Source of the DNA: Evernia prunastri
Taxonomy: Eukaryota > Ascomycota > Lecanoromycetes > Lecanorales > Parmeliaceae
Length of the DNA stretch: 64,000 bases
Direction of reading: 5' to 3'
Assembly (NCBI GenBank): GCA_003184365.1
Contig: NKYR01000137.1
Coordinates: forward strand, 34,202 to 98,201
The notes below the pieces were generated by a model. The model saw only the letters and a program-made list of their open reading frames with translations. It did not search any database and was not told where the DNA came from. The position numbers were made by a program, and so were the translations under genes. Below are positions 45,426-58,416 of the stretch, piece after piece; the first letter of the stretch is position 1; every line of letters starts with the position of its first letter.

Positions 45426-46163
45426 AGCTGCCGGACTTTCTTCCAGTGAGCCAAGATGGATGTGCTTTGGCCAGATATAAATGACATGAATGGCATATGG
45501 CGGATAGATTGACCAAGTCTCGAGATTTGATTTTCAGCAGCTGTTATAAGGATGAAATGTTTATGCGAGTTGAGGTGGAAATACGTCTATCGGCTGCTCA
45601 TATGCCTCCTTCCCTGTTTGGGGCATGTCAGCTTCAAAAGCCCGAAATGCTACCCTCCGCTTCGGCGTTGTGATAACCTCATTCTAGCATTCAACGCAAT
45701 ACTAATTTCTGTTGACGCTGAGAGAATATCGTGCTCCATAGCAAAAGTCATGAATAGAGGGATTTCATGTTCAATGGATCGTGCGTATTCTTATGCGCAT
45801 CAATCAGAGCATAATTGCCGCTTGCTATTCCAGGAGATTGAATAGATTGAATAGCTAGTATTGATGGCATTAGAGAAATTCTCTTCTAAAGAGAATGGCG
45901 ATTGTTTAGGATACATTTTTCACTTTGTCCTGGCATGGCGCCTGAACTGTAGGAGCGAAGCAACTTCCATCCGAGCCTTCTCCCTTACGCAGCATGCCTG
46001 AACTTTTGCTCAGTGGGCGGACTTCTGGTTCTGAAAATTTGCAAAAATTCCTTACCCTGGGAAATGCCGCCTTCAAGATGGCTTGTACAAAATGCGAGTG
46101 TCAAGAACTTTTAACGCCAAACGCAATGCCAAATCATGGTCCAGATCCAGACAAAATGTTCAC
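45426..46163. promoter_or_regulatory. SSN3 upstream region
   Basis: This 738-bp gap between two leftward genes holds the SSN3 promoter and the NUP188 3' UTR. No gene or RNA is seen. Confidence 0.45.
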
Positions 46164-49100
46164 TCATTGTTCGCCGCCATTACCTCCCAGGATACTAAGT
46201 ATCCCCTGCATTTCCTCGACCACTCTCTCTTCCAGCCTGTTCTCACTTCCTCCAATTTCCTTTACAGGCTTCTGCTTGCTCCACCGTGTTTCCTTCTCAT
46301 CAGAAGGCACGATCTTTTCACTCAACGCCCCTCTTCTCTGTAACCACCCCTCCAATTCCTCTCTCACCTGCACTCTATCCCATTTCACTTCTTCAATCTC
46401 ACTGGGTGAAATAGCTGCACTAGCGCCTGCCTCCCGGAAGTCCTGAAAGATTGTGACTATTAGCGAAAGGGTCAGTGCCTCTGAAGCCATTCCCAGAGTA
46501 ATGTATCCCGTCAGATCCTTGACGGAAGTGCGGGAGCTGCTGGTGAAGGTATTGGATGCACGCGCAAGCTGATTTGGGAATTGATTGAGAGCAGCGGAGA
46601 CTTCCGGTGCAATCGGTGGACCGACTGCGTGAAGGAGGTTGAGCAGGAGGGGAAGTACGCCGCGACCCCAGATGCTGTACATACGTACCGGCTGATCGAA
46701 GGGTCCGAAGGCTTTGCTTTGCAGCACGCGAATGAGGTTCGTGGACAGAATTTGAGACAAGACGCCTTCCACAGCAAGAGATTCGGCGAGAACTGGAACG
46801 CTGGACATTTCGAGAAGGAAGAGGATGCTGAGTTCACCATAGATGGGGTCGCCGTTTGTCGCAAGCTGGTCTGCCCAACTGAGGAGAGTGGATGCGCAGC
46901 GTCCTGTCTGAGATTCGGAGAAGGCGGAGATGAGGTGGGCGGTGTTGCGGGATAGGCTGGGAATGTGAAGGACGGAGCGGAGGATTGCTGTAATGAGGGA
47001 GAAATCGGAAGGATGGACGAGCGTAGGTGAGTCGTGAAGGATCACAGTCAAAGAGCGAAAGCCTTGAGCTACTATTATGCTAAGGACTTCGAGACCTATC
47101 TGAACATTAGACCTTGATTGGGATCGTGCCGTTGAGCCATTAGCTGTCGACGCATTCAGGTCTTCTTGTGATGCCGAATCAACATCTAACGTATGAGGTT
47201 GGAGGGCGAGGTAGAGGATCTTGAGAAGCATCCTATAATAGTCCGCATCATCTCCGTTCAGGGCGGAACCCAAGTTGGGATCGTGTCTTCGAAGGGTATT
47301 CCAAGCGACCGACAGTATGGCTTTGACCTCGGCCTCAGTCGACTTGACTTCGAGTAGGCGTTGCAGTAAAGTAAAGGCCAGGTCTGCTCGTGATTGCGCT
47401 AGCCTCTCAAATATGACTTCGGGCAATTGATTGTCGGCGTTTGCCTTGAGGCAATCAGTGACCGCCACTGCCATTATCTTCTGAAACTTGGGTTCCGTAG
47501 CTAAAGGCCCGCTCAATTCCACGAGCAGGGACTTCCAACTGTGAAAGAGATTCTATTGTGCAAATTGTTAATATGTTTGCCAATCCGATGGAGGGGTAAG
47601 AAGCTTACTACTTGAGCCTCCACCACTGACAAGTCAAAATTCGCCCTCTTGACCTCTTGCGCGAAGCCTTCGCCTTTCTTCCCTACCCACGCCGGGTCAT
47701 AAGCTAGCATCTTGTTTGCAAGCTCGAGGTCGTAGAAAAAGGAGTCGCCAAGCTGGGCCTGATTCAGAGATGTCCTCTTCAAATCTTCGAGACTACATCC
47801 AAAAAACTTCGATTTAAAATTTCGGTTGAGATTTGCATGCAGAGACGCACTGTAGCTTGGTAGCGATATTGCATTCTTAATAAGATACGTGAGATGTGGG
47901 ACGATCCCCTTGTGGAACTTCTGGTCATTCAATTGCTGTTTGTAGTTTGAGTACATTGTGAGTACATCCGCAACAAACGATAGCACTTGTGTGCTGTTGT
48001 AGTCTGAAGATGTCCTGGAAGCCTTGCTGCGGTTGGTTGCGGTCATTGATCCTATATGAGCTCCGAATTCCGATGTTGCCTTCATGAAGTGGTTGTGCTG
48101 AGCTACGGTCGTCAATACCCAAGGCCAGAAGTCTGCGGCGAGAGCCACAAATTCGAGCATGCTCAGGGCTTTCCGCGCCTCTAACTTCTCGATGTTGCAG
48201 AGACGGTCCAAAGCGGTATTCAAGATAGGCTCAGACCTCCGCGAAATCAGAGTAGCTGGATTGGATTTGTCTTCGAAAGATTCTCGAGGAGTATTTCCAG
48301 TCAAAACAAAGATAGCGAACCACTGCTGGCGCTTGCTAACAACTGCGGAGAGTAATTTCCAAATAGCTGATGATAAAGCGTCATCATCCAGCGGTTGATC
48401 GAGCGTTGAGAGCACTTCAAGGAAGTGATTTGCGGTCTCTTGACCCAAGTGGCCTAAGAGCGAAGGTGGCTGTTGAGTGGTAGCGGCTGCTGAGCGCACA
48501 AGAGAATCGAACAACTCCACCGTAGGTAGTCTGTAGCTCTCATGTGCTGTGTACACCTTTGCTAGTACAGAGGCGGACTTAAACATTTGATCTTCGAGAT
48601 GAGACGGTGGTTGCAGCAGCAATCTGTTGAGTCGAATCAATGTGCTGCTTAACTTCAGCGCCTCTCTGACTTGAGAGGTCCAGTACTGTAGGCCACGCGT
48701 GGGTAAAGTCGTACTAGGAGTGGCTGTACCTTCACCCAAAGTATGCAAAAGAGGGAGTATGGTGACGTCGGCATTTGATTTGGATAAGAAAACGCTGATT
48801 ATATACTCGGCTGCTGGTGCAAGTGGGCCGGTTAGCTTCTGTGAAATATCTGGGTTATCGTTGGTATCGAAGCAATATTTCAATATTCTTTGGAAGATCG
48901 AACACAGGCGGGAATTGATCTCCATTCGTTCCGATTGCTCGACAAATTTCCAGTTCATTGTAGATTCGAAAACTTCGATCATTGTCCGTGTTAGACTTTC
49001 GAGAACCTTTTCCATGGTAACGCGAGATACTCCAGCTCCTAACGACATGGTATCTCCGAAACGTGTGACTGCTTTGGGAGGAGCGTTACGCAATACAACG

Positions 49101-51979
49101 TGAGTGACGGCGTCTTCAATGAGACCTTCGAAGAGGCGTATACATCCAAGCAAGAAATCGTAGCGGCCCAGGAGCATCTCTTGAGTTGCTACGATAGCGC
49201 TGAGCTGACTTTCATCTTTTCCTATGCCTAGAAGACCACTTCTACCAAGAAATGGCCATACTCTGTCAGGCTTGTATGGTAGAAGAGCGAAGGTAAAATG
49301 AATGCATTGGATCAGGATATCGATGGATTCCACATCTTCGGAAGCTTGGCGGCGTCTGTACAGCTGTTTCTCGAATACCTCAAAGATTACCGAGATAACG
49401 TCTTGATTTCTGTCCAGGCCATCGCTTGCGCCTCCAAGTATTGATTCCGCGGACTCCGCAGAGGATGTTGAAGTCTGCTCGGACGAACTGTTGCTTGCAG
49501 CTGACGTGAGCATGGCAGTGGTTAGAGCGATGATTTCTCCAACAATTTCAACTGAAAATGTAGGACTTGGTTCGCTTGTAGACAAATCTACTATGGATGC
49601 GCACTGAAGGATTCGCCCCAAATATGCCAAGGCAGAATAAGAATGGTGCCACACCACAACAAATGGCTTTCCGTTTGAGATGATTCTACCCTGTGTGTCG
49701 GAAGGCAACTCGAATACGTTGGAGTGTCGAGGGAGATTCGTTAAGACGGGCGACGTCTTGTCGCTTCCATAATATGGAGGTGCAGACTTGCCTAGACCAG
49801 GACCTACCGCGAGATTTAGACTTCTCGTCAGTTGAAGAAAGTCTTCGTCTTCTTGTGTGCGAACGGGTACGTATGCATCAAAGTGCGCGGGCAATCGATA
49901 AGTAAAGGTGTCGAGCTCTTCGAGCTCGTTCCATATGGGAAGCTTTTCGGAATCCCCTCCGTCATTGAGGAAAGTCAGTGCTTTACAGAGCTGTAGGAAG
50001 GGTGACGTCTCGTAAGGAAATCGCACCAGGGCTGGCTGCCAGATCATGTTCTTGAGCACGAAATCCTTCATTAGTCTTGTTCCCGGCTCGGATTTATTGG
50101 ATTCTGCGGATTGATCTACGGTGTCCCAGTAACGCTCTGATCCGGTGAGCAGTGCCAGTGTCGCCATTAGCAACGTTGGCTGGTATGCAACACACGAAGC
50201 ACAAGCTCGGATTAGATCAAGTAACATATTACGCATTCTTTGGCCAGGCTTGCCCTCATGTTCAAATCCAAATGGCGTGCAGTAGTCAACCGCTATGGTC
50301 ACAACAACTTCGAAGACTTTGCACTCATCGACTGCACTGGCTGCCAGAAAATTAGCTAGATCTCCTCCATCAGGACTCGTGAAGGATATGGAGTCATATA
50401 TCTCCTCCAGTAGAGTCGACTGCTGCGATGAATCGCTGCCCGTAGATGAACGACGCGGAGAGTTTGTGATACTCTTCGCTGAAGATCGCTCGGCGCCATC
50501 TGTGTCAGAAGAGTCCGCTGTGTTGTACTTATCGGTTGCACGAAGAGATTGCCTGAGTTCTTTTGATTCTCGAGCAGTAAGAGCAAGTTCTCTTAGTTTC
50601 TGAAGGATGATGCTCCAGGCTAGGACCGACGGGCTGGACGTCTTGAATAAAGCAGCACCTGAGAATATGTCATTGAGCTCGTTGACCGCGGCGGAGTCGA
50701 GTATGTAGGATGAGCTGCCCTCTGAACGTGTTGAAATCCCTACAGCAAAAGACGAGTCAAGCAATTCGAGCGCCAAAGGAACGTTTAGGATAGACAGGGA
50801 GACAAGAGCAGTGAGCGATTGTAAAGGCAAATCGTAAAGGCCCTGTAGTGCAGGATATGGCTAACATATTCGTCAGTACCCAAAGAGACACACGCTGTTA
50901 TTTAGAAGCTCACCAGCTGCAGAATATTAAAGAAGCCGCATTCATCCATTAGCCTATACCATGGAAGGATCACATCAGGACTTGTCAACTTCGTCAAGGA
51001 TGAGTCAAGCCGGTTTAGGAGGATCTGCATGATGTGTATCATCTCCAGCATCTGATTTCCGGCCCAAGCGAGCTCGATTTCCATTTGCTGACTTTCGTCT
51101 GACAGCCATCCACTTCCATTCATCAAGCCTTCTATCCGGGAGCGCAAAGCCTCAACCGCTTCAGCGACAAAGTTCTTCCTTTTGCTTTGGGCTGGTCCAT
51201 CACCATTCCAAGTAGAGATAACTGCAGTTCCTACTTCTTTCAACCAGCTAGATGCTTGGTTCGTGGCGTTATGGGGGGATCCATCCTGTGCTTTGCAGTA
51301 TGCAGCGAATGTGACATATTCGCTAGTCTTAAGGATGTATCGTCGCTCGGATAAGTATGTCTCCAGCAACCTTCGCCGTCGGGGTCCTGCATCGTTGAAA
51401 GGAAGTGGCTCACTTGCCCCCGGCCCGGAAGACTTTCCAAACAGTGACGAAGCTGCACCAGAGAATGATGCTTGGAGCTGGCTTCCTCGCACGCCGTTTG
51501 CCAGAGGTCCGATCTCGTTGACCAGACTTCCTTGAAGAAGCTGCACGGTTGGCCTTGTTTGCCATTCTAAGACAGCTATTCTCAAGGCCGAGACCTCGTC
51601 AATCTTCGTCTCCTTGCTGAGCCACAGAGTGTCTTCTTTGATCTGACCGATATCATAACGCGGATTACCAGAGGGTGGAACATGAATGGAAGAGGTCTTG
51701 GTGTCAAAGGTAGATCTGGTTTGCGAAGTTGGCGTGGAATAGGGCGAAGAGGAGTGCGCGAGCAAGTGTACCGTCTGTGGGTCTGTGAGGTGTCGCCTGA
51801 GAGATGCGTTCTGGGCTTCAGCGTTCAGTTGAGAGAGGGCGACGTAAGTAGTCTTCCAAGACCTGTATTCCATTTAGCACGATGTTATTTAAGGTCCCTA
51901 GAGCTGCATACAGTAATTGATGCTCCCCACTGAAGCATCTGTCGAGCGGCGGGAAATAAGCCTCCCCGATTGGTGCCAT
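46164..51979 (-). CDS. NUP188: Nucleoporin Nup188
   Basis: Nup188 is a large alpha-solenoid scaffold of the inner ring of the nuclear pore, binding Nic96 and Pom152. The model is complement join 46164..47552, 47609..50860, 50914..51862, 51912..51979 (1885 aa), with three GT-AG introns of 49-56 nt and correct phases. The start MAPIGEAYFPPLDRC is followed across intron 1 by LSWKTTYVALSQLN. A short exon of 68 nt at the 5' end explains the apparent later start. The rest is a helical-repeat protein, with the last junction joining VEAQV to NLFHSWKSLLVELSGPL, the typical Nup188 C-terminal domain entry. It has no FG repeats, as expected for a scaffold. It is divergent from TRPC with only 367 bp between the starts. 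Confidence 0.9.
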
Positions 51980-52346
51980 CAAGGCATCGAGGCGACAGCT
52001 CCGAGCAAGTGCACAGAAATGGCAATTTCCTAAGGCAGAAGCTTTTGTTTCGAAGCTCAAGTCGGAGGAAACGCGAGACCAGCTTACGCGAGTCGCGACT
52101 AATACTTACTAGCGTATGCAGAAATCAGGAGAAGCCTTGGCATTGAGAATCGTGGAACATCCCTCGATCCGAGAGATCTGTGTAAATTAGTTGGTGATGG
52201 AAGATTATTATTGAGTGTATAAGTCCAGTGTCAATACATTCCACACACCAGTCAACAGATATTTCTCACATTTAACACCGAGAAAATCTGCTCTAATCTG
52301 CGCATCGTACAAGAATCGAAATTCTGACACCGAAGGCTCTACCATA
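51980..52346. promoter_or_regulatory. Divergent NUP188/TRPC intergenic region
   Basis: This 367-bp region must contain the promoters of the leftward NUP188 and rightward TRPC. A Gcn4/Cpc1 TGASTCA site would be expected for TRPC. I see only the partial GCGAGTCGCGAC near 52090, so this is not claimed. Confidence 0.45.
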
Positions 52347-54988
52347 ATGAATGGAGTCGATTTGATAGATCATTCACCAAGCCAGCCAGACGCTGCTCCT
52401 CGCATTACGTCGGCTTCCAATCTCGTCTTGATTGACAATTTCGATAGTTTTACTTGGAAGTGAGTCTAATTATACAGTGTACTTCACTCACCCGATGAAT
52501 CTGGCTGCGTGCCCTTCGAGGCATTGTGGGTTGGAGAGCGTTCTTGTAGCATCCAACCTACTCTCGAGAACTTGTCCCAAGACTTTCAACATCTCTAACA
52601 CAACATGCTGATCACCCCAATCATACCAGTGTCTATCAGTACCTTGTACAGCCCCACACGATATTGGCGCGTATCATGGCGTCAACTTTTATCATGTCTA
52701 ACCGGCGCTCAGGTACTTGAGGGAGCCGAGGTGACAGTTTACCGTAATGATGAGGTTACCCTGGACGAACTGATCGCGATCGGACCAACTCAGCTAGTAG
52801 TAAGCCCCGGCCCTGGTAAGGCTAGCCCAACACTTGGTTGAAAATCCGGTACTCATCAAGATCGTGAGTAGGACATCCAGATACAGACGCTGGCATCAGT
52901 AAGGATGCAATTCGACATTTCTCCGGTAAAATACCGGTCTTAGGGGTTTGTATGGGGGAACAGGTCATCTACTCTGTCTTTGGTGGGAAAGTAGAGGAGA
53001 CCGGGGTAATCCTACATGGGAAAACATCTCCTTTACGTCACGACTCAAAAGGATTGTTTCAAGGTCTTGTTCAAGATCTGCCGGTCACGAGATATCATTC
53101 TCTTGCTGGGACACATCCGACGTTACCCCAATGCTTGGAGGTAAGCTCGTGGGTCGCTAGTGGCCCTGACCGTGAAACCAGCATTATCATGGGAGTCCGT
53201 CACAAGGAACTTTTGGTTGAGGGTGTTCAATTTCATCCGGAAAGTATCCTTACTGCGGAGGGTAGAGCCATGTTAAGGAACTTTCTCATGATGCGAGGAG
53301 GCACGTGGAAAGAAAATGAAAGATTTCATGCCGAAAGAGCTGCTGATGTCCACGTCAATGGTTCCAGCAAGGACAACAGGACTCCAGCTGCGGACGGAAG
53401 TTTGAAGACCTCCTCCAACGGACACAAGAAACCTTCTATATTGGACGAAATATTTGCGAACAGAAAGGTTGGAGTCGAGACTCAAAAGCGGATACCTTCG
53501 CAGCGACCGTCTGATCTTCAAGCTTCCTATGAGTTAAATCTAGCTCCTCCTCAGATATCATTTCCTGAGAGACTTCGAAAATCACCTTATTCGCTATCAC
53601 TGATGGCTGAGATCAAGCGAGCGTCGCCATCGAAAGGCGACATTGCGCCAGATATCTGCGCCGCTGAGCAAGCAAGGGAGTATGCTCTGGCGGGTGCAAG
53701 TGTAATATCAGTACTGACCGAGCCGAAATGGTTCAAAGGTAGCGTGGAAGATCTACGGGCTGTCAGGCAAAGTCTTGACGGGATGCCCAATCGTCCTGCC
53801 GTGCTGAGAAAAGAATTCGTGTTTGATCAGTACCAGATACTGGAAGGTCGATTGGCCGGCTGCGATAGCGTGCTTCTCATTGTGAAGATGCTGGATGAAG
53901 AGACGCTGAAGAGCTTGTACCTTTTCTCAAAGAGCCTTGGAATGGAGCCGCTCGTTGAGGTAAACACTCGCGATGAGATGGAGATCGCCATTCGGCTTGG
54001 TGCGCAGGTTATTGGAGTCAACAACAGGGATCTAACGACTTTCAAAGTGGATCTTGAGACCACCAGCCGTTTGATGGACAAGGTTCCAAAGGAGACAATT
54101 GTCTGTGCACTGTCTGGCATATCCGGCCCGAACGATGTCAAAGCCTATCAATCACAAGGAGTCGGTGCAGTCTTGGTTGGGGAAGCTCTGATGAGGGCTG
54201 AGCGACCTGGGGAGTTCGCCAACAGCTTACTGGGGTCATCTCAACCCACTGAGCGTGCTTCTGAAAGACACGATATCTTGGTCAAGATCTGCGGCACACG
54301 ATCACCAGAAGCTGCCAAGGTTGCAGTGGAAGCAGGAGCAGATATGATCGGCATCATCCTGGTGGAAGGTCGGAAACGTTGCGTCTCGACAGAGTCCGCC
54401 CTTGCAATCGCTGAGGCTGTGCGCACGACTTCCAAGTTCAGGGCAAGGCGGAGACCAGTCGTCAATCCCGAAGATTCACTGAGATCTAGTCAGTATTTCG
54501 AACACACCGCAACTTTTTTTCACAGAGAGGACCGAGCCTTGCTTGTGGGAGTTTTCCAGAATCAGCCTCTTTCTTACATTCTCGGTCAAATTCAGCTGCT
54601 GAATCTTGATGTTATCCAGTTGCACGGTGCGGAGCCTATTGAATGGGCAACACTGATACCAGTCCCCGTTATTCGCCGTTTTGGGGTCAATGATGAAGGT
54701 ACAGGTCGAAGAGGCTATCATGCTCTTCCATTACTTGATTCTGCTTCCGGTGGGACTGGGCAAAGACTCGATGCAAGTGCGATCAAATCCGTACTGGGGC
54801 TGGATGAAGGTCTCCGGGTGGTGCTAGCTGGTGGCTTAGATCCAAATAACGTGAAAGGTGTTCTAGCTGATCTGTCGGGATGCTTGTCACAAGTTGTGGC
54901 TGTCGATGTAAGTAGTGGAGTCGAGGAAAATGGGTCACAGAGTCTTGAGAGGATCCAGGAATTTGTCAAGGCTGCAAAAGAGGCCTGA
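52347..54988 (+). CDS. trpC: Trifunctional tryptophan biosynthesis protein TrpC
   Basis: This fused enzyme carries three activities: glutamine amidotransferase of anthranilate synthase, indole-3-glycerol phosphate synthase, and phosphoribosylanthranilate isomerase. The model is join 52347..52459, 52630..52645, 52713..52815, 52872..54988 (782 aa). Exon 2 is a 16-nt microexon that supplies VYQYL after DNFDSFTWN. Domains: amidotransferase residues ~25-235 (VSPGPGHP oxyanion region, catalytic Cys in VLGVCMGEQVIY, His-Glu in GVQFHPES), synthase ~255-510 (LMAEIKRASPSKGDI, LRKEFVFDQYQILE), isomerase ~525-780 (VKICGTRSPEAAKVA, VIQLHGAE, VVLAGGLDPNNVKG). Order and length match other filamentous ascomycetes. 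Regulation by the amino-acid starvation factor Cpc1 is known for the family but no site is clear here. Confidence 0.95.
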
Positions 54989-55818
54989 GGAAGATGAACG
55001 CTCTTGCGAACATCAAGAGTGTCTCTCATAGTGACAGTCATTATCGTCAGTCATCATCTCTTTTGAAATAGTATACGACGTTTATTGAAGCCTCAGCACT
55101 CCCTCATCGAATACTTCCGCTTGAGCAATCCGTATTGACAAAGGCATAATTTACCTATTCTCCCTGAATTAGTCTGATCACGTCCAAAACGCTCCTACCT
55201 TCCATGTCTCTCAGCGCTCACAGTTCGCCACATTTTTCTCACTTTCTGAGTCTTGGCAGCCTCACTGAGAGGGGCCTCTTTCCATTCTTTCCACTATTGC
55301 TCAGTCTCTGACTTCCTTCAAAACTTCCTACACAAAACTTCCTACATTTCAGCGATGTCATCTGGCCTGCCAGATTGACAGTACATCTTAGCCTCTTTGC
55401 ATATACTGTTCGTCGGGAGTCAGGCCAGGCATATTCCGTCCTGGGTCGCTGCTTTCTCAATTTGCTCGCACAACTCACTTTGCCTTCACATTGGACCAAA
55501 TTAGCGACATAAAAATATTCCAACTGACTCCCTTGGCTCGTGCAATGCGTCACTGACAGACATCTACGCACCTCAGCTAGCGTTCCCATCATTACTACAC
55601 TTCAGACTACATTTTAGAGGGTCGACGTCGATCGACACCCTCGATCGCCTCACTTCGACGCCCTCGCCCGTCATCTCATAGACAGCATCTTTACAAAGTT
55701 CATACGCCATTGCTACTACTATACTGTCTCCTTCCGAGACCATTGGCCTGCAACCGTTCCCGCGCCTTACGGCTTCGTCCCCGTGTCTTTGCTGGAATCT
55801 CACTGAAAGATCTCAGCG
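54989..55818. other. Intergenic region upstream of BRCT-WGR gene
   Basis: This is an 830-bp gap between two rightward genes. It holds the TRPC 3' UTR and the downstream promoter. A hexameric CTTCCTACA direct repeat lies near 55325-55345. No gene is supported. Confidence 0.45.
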
Positions 55819-56974
55819 ATGCAAAAGCGAAACCGTTATCAGTCATGCCATCCCACCCTGGGGAAACAACCGCTCAAGCGATTCACCATTGCCATCAGCG
55901 GCTACTTCGGAGAACAGCGCTCGTTCGAACAGATGCGCAGATGGATTCACGCTAATGGAGGCACCGTTGCATCTGACATCTCTTCAGATGTCACGCACCT
56001 TGTTTGCAGCAAGGAACACTTCAAGAACAATGTGGCAATGGGTACGACACATTGCACTCCCTATGAGTACTGAGCATTGGGTTTCTTCTTCTGTGGTTGA
56101 CAGCATACTAAGTCCAGATCCTTATTAGTCCGGAAGGCGCGCCAGCTCAGGACCATCAAGATTGTCTCCTGGGATTGGTTGGAGGATACATTGTTGAATA
56201 AGCGCCCTATGCAGGAATTCGACTATCTTTTGGCCCCGTTAGTCAAGTGTGCTGCAGAGGCAAAGGAGAAGAAGAAGGCGGTCAGAAAGGAGAATATTAG
56301 AACAGGCAGTAGGTTACCAAGCGTTGGCTGTTGCTTGTTATGGTATACTGATCTGATCATCCAGTGGAGAATTTTGAGAAAGGGTGCAAGGAATTCAAAG
56401 AGGATATGTTTTCAGGTATGTTGCATCTTCGCCAGCTCTGCGTCTCCAATACTAATCTTTCCCGACGCCAGACGGCTACCACGTCTATCAAGACTGCACA
56501 AATTTCAACTACGACATCACCCTCGCGCGCACGAACCTCCTCGTGAACAAAAACGATCGCTTCGCCCTCAAGGTGTGCCATCCCCCCCACCCACCTCCCC
56601 ACAAACGCTTCCTCACCCCCGACCCCATCATCACGACCCCCCTCTTCCCCACCGTCCCCCTCTCACCCCGCGCCCGCGCCCGCATCCACTGTCCGCGCGT
56701 TCAGAGACTGCAGCTCTACGAGTCCCACGCCGCGCCCAAGTACTACGCCTGCTACGCCAAGTGCAGTTCGCCCGGCCAGGCGCCGACGAGCGAGATGCTG
56801 GCGCCGGTCGGCAGTTCGTGGGAGACGGCGTGGGATGCGTTTCAGGGGTTCTTCCGGCTGAAGACGGGGAAGATGTGGGAGGAGAGGTTTGTGCGGGTGA
56901 AGGGTGGGGCGGAGGCATTCACATACACTCCACCGAGAGAGGGGCAGCCGAGGGGCCTGATTGCTGAGATCTGA
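55819..56974 (+). CDS. BRCT-WGR domain protein (PARP-like without catalytic domain)
   Basis: The model is join 55819..56041, 56129..56308, 56365..56415, 56472..56572, 56714..56974 (271 aa). All introns are GT-AG and phases are consistent; the last acceptor could be 9 nt upstream. Residues ~17-105 form a BRCT domain (FTIAISGYFGEQRSFEQM, THLVCSKEHF, IKIVSWDWLEDTL). After a charged linker, residues ~150-260 form a WGR domain (YHVYQDCTNFNYDITLARTN, FALKLYESH, then TAWDAFQGFFRLKTGKMWEER). BRCT followed by WGR is the front half of fungal poly(ADP-ribose) polymerases, but a stop follows and no PARP regulatory or catalytic motif appears in the next 850 bp. It could be a DNA-break sensor or adaptor. 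The first start codon of the BRCT frame is used. Confidence 0.82.
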
Positions 56975-57843
56975 GGGGGGAGCAAGCCAGGTGAGGTTGT
57001 CGGTTCGAGGGATTCCAGTCCCCGCAGGTCGTGACGATTCGAGGGGCTTCTTTCTGGCAAGTCTGCAATAAGGTGCGAGGCTGGCCTTGGGCGCTGGTGT
57101 AGCCTCAGAGGCTTTTGGCCCACAGCTCGGTTCAATTCCTTTTCGATGGAAAGATAACAGGTTATGGAGACTGCTCTTCCTCTGATCATAAAAGTCTTTT
57201 CCTATTTCATAAGTTACATTTTTTATCCAATAGACAATTACATAACATCTCTTGAAATAGATTCCTGCTCTTTTCCTCGAGGCTTCCATAGGTTCACCGC
57301 CAATTATTCAACTACTAGACTGCACTGATCCAGACTAACAGTAGGTGTGCTGGTTTGAGGACTTTGTAGACCGTTCATGGACGGGCTCATAACAGGCGCT
57401 AATTTACAAAACAATGACTCTCCACCCAAAAGCGATACAAGCAGGTAACATCCCGTCCACCTGTCTGACTGCTTTTTCTCATTCACCAATTTGCCGACGT
57501 CAAACCAGCTTTACAAACGCCTGGCAGATGTCTCCAAGTCTTCTCAATCGTTGGTGGGTGTGGAGGTGTTTTCTCGTGATCCCAGGGTTGTGAAACCTTC
57601 TTTTGAAGCCAGCAAAGCAGGGTTTCCGCCGTAGTTGAGTTGTCCCCCAGCGTAAGTCGTCGAGGTCGAATGGCCCAGCGAAATTAGAAGTCCGAAGTAC
57701 GATATCGTAAGCGGTAAGTTGCCGAACTGCATGCTCTTCCCGTGCTCGTACCGTACATAAGTATCTCACACCAGACACCAAAACCGTAATCACGTTGCGC
57801 TGCATGTTTTCGTCATCTGGGCTGGCCCATAAAGTACATCGCA
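56975..57843. other. Spacer, no PARP catalytic remnant seen
   Basis: This 870-bp gap lies between the BRCT-WGR stop and the small hypothetical gene. Frames on both strands here are short and unrecognised. A GGTTCGA word at 57000 is isolated and does not belong to a tRNA. Confidence 0.45.
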
Positions 57844-58134
57844 TCATGCAAGGCGGTACAATTTTTCGCCCTGTATCGTTGTTTTGACGTGCTTGACCTC
57901 CTTCGCCTTCACCCACTGTCCGTCTCGAGGCCCATATGAACCTGGGGACCGCAGGCGAAAATAGCGCCCGTCACCCTGTGTTTTTTGACTTTCGACCGTG
58001 TATAGCTCTGCCTGCTGCCCAAATCGGTCTTGTCCGCTTTCTTCGCGGTGATGGCGGTTGGCGTTGTGCCGCTGGAAGTCGTCGTCGCTTTGTCTTCCCT
58101 GGTAGTTGCCCGAGGTCTTCATTACCCTACTCAT
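57844..58134 (-). CDS. Small hypothetical protein, 96 aa
   Basis: The frame begins at the first ATG, MSRVMKTSGNYQGRQ, and ends GEKLYRLA. The N-terminal half is hydrophilic and Gln/Asp/His-rich. The C-terminal half (YTVESQ, GRYFRLRSPGSYGPRDG, WVKAKEV) alternates aromatic and polar residues like a small beta-barrel or SH3-like fold. I do not recognise a family. The frame could be chance or one exon of a longer gene. Confidence 0.35.
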   Translation of the reverse strand: MSRVMKTSGNYQGRQSDDDFQRHNANRHHREESGQDRFGQQAELYTVESQKTQGDGRYFRLRSPGSYGPRDGQWVKAKEVKHVKTTIQGEKLYRLA

Positions 58135-58416
58135 TTTCACTCTGATGGTACCTTGCTTCGGTTACGGTGTGGATGGAGTAGTTGGTACTGGTAAGTTGGA
58201 TGAGAGAGGCTGAGCAAAGGTGACAAATGGGCGCTTGCATGTTGGCCTATGAGGTCAGCTTACTCTATATCAGTCCAGCCTCGTCAGGGCGTGGGGGTTG
58301 TCTTGGCTTGGCTCGAGGCTGACGCGATTTAGTACCGGTCTGAATTACTCCGTACTACATTTCATGATTATGCATTGGCATCGCGCTCAAGTATGCTAAG
58401 GAGGCATATATTTACT

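Noticed and set aside
56995..57030. B-box-like GGTTCGA word after the BRCT-WGR gene
   Set aside because: Isolated word with no paired stems or A box nearby.
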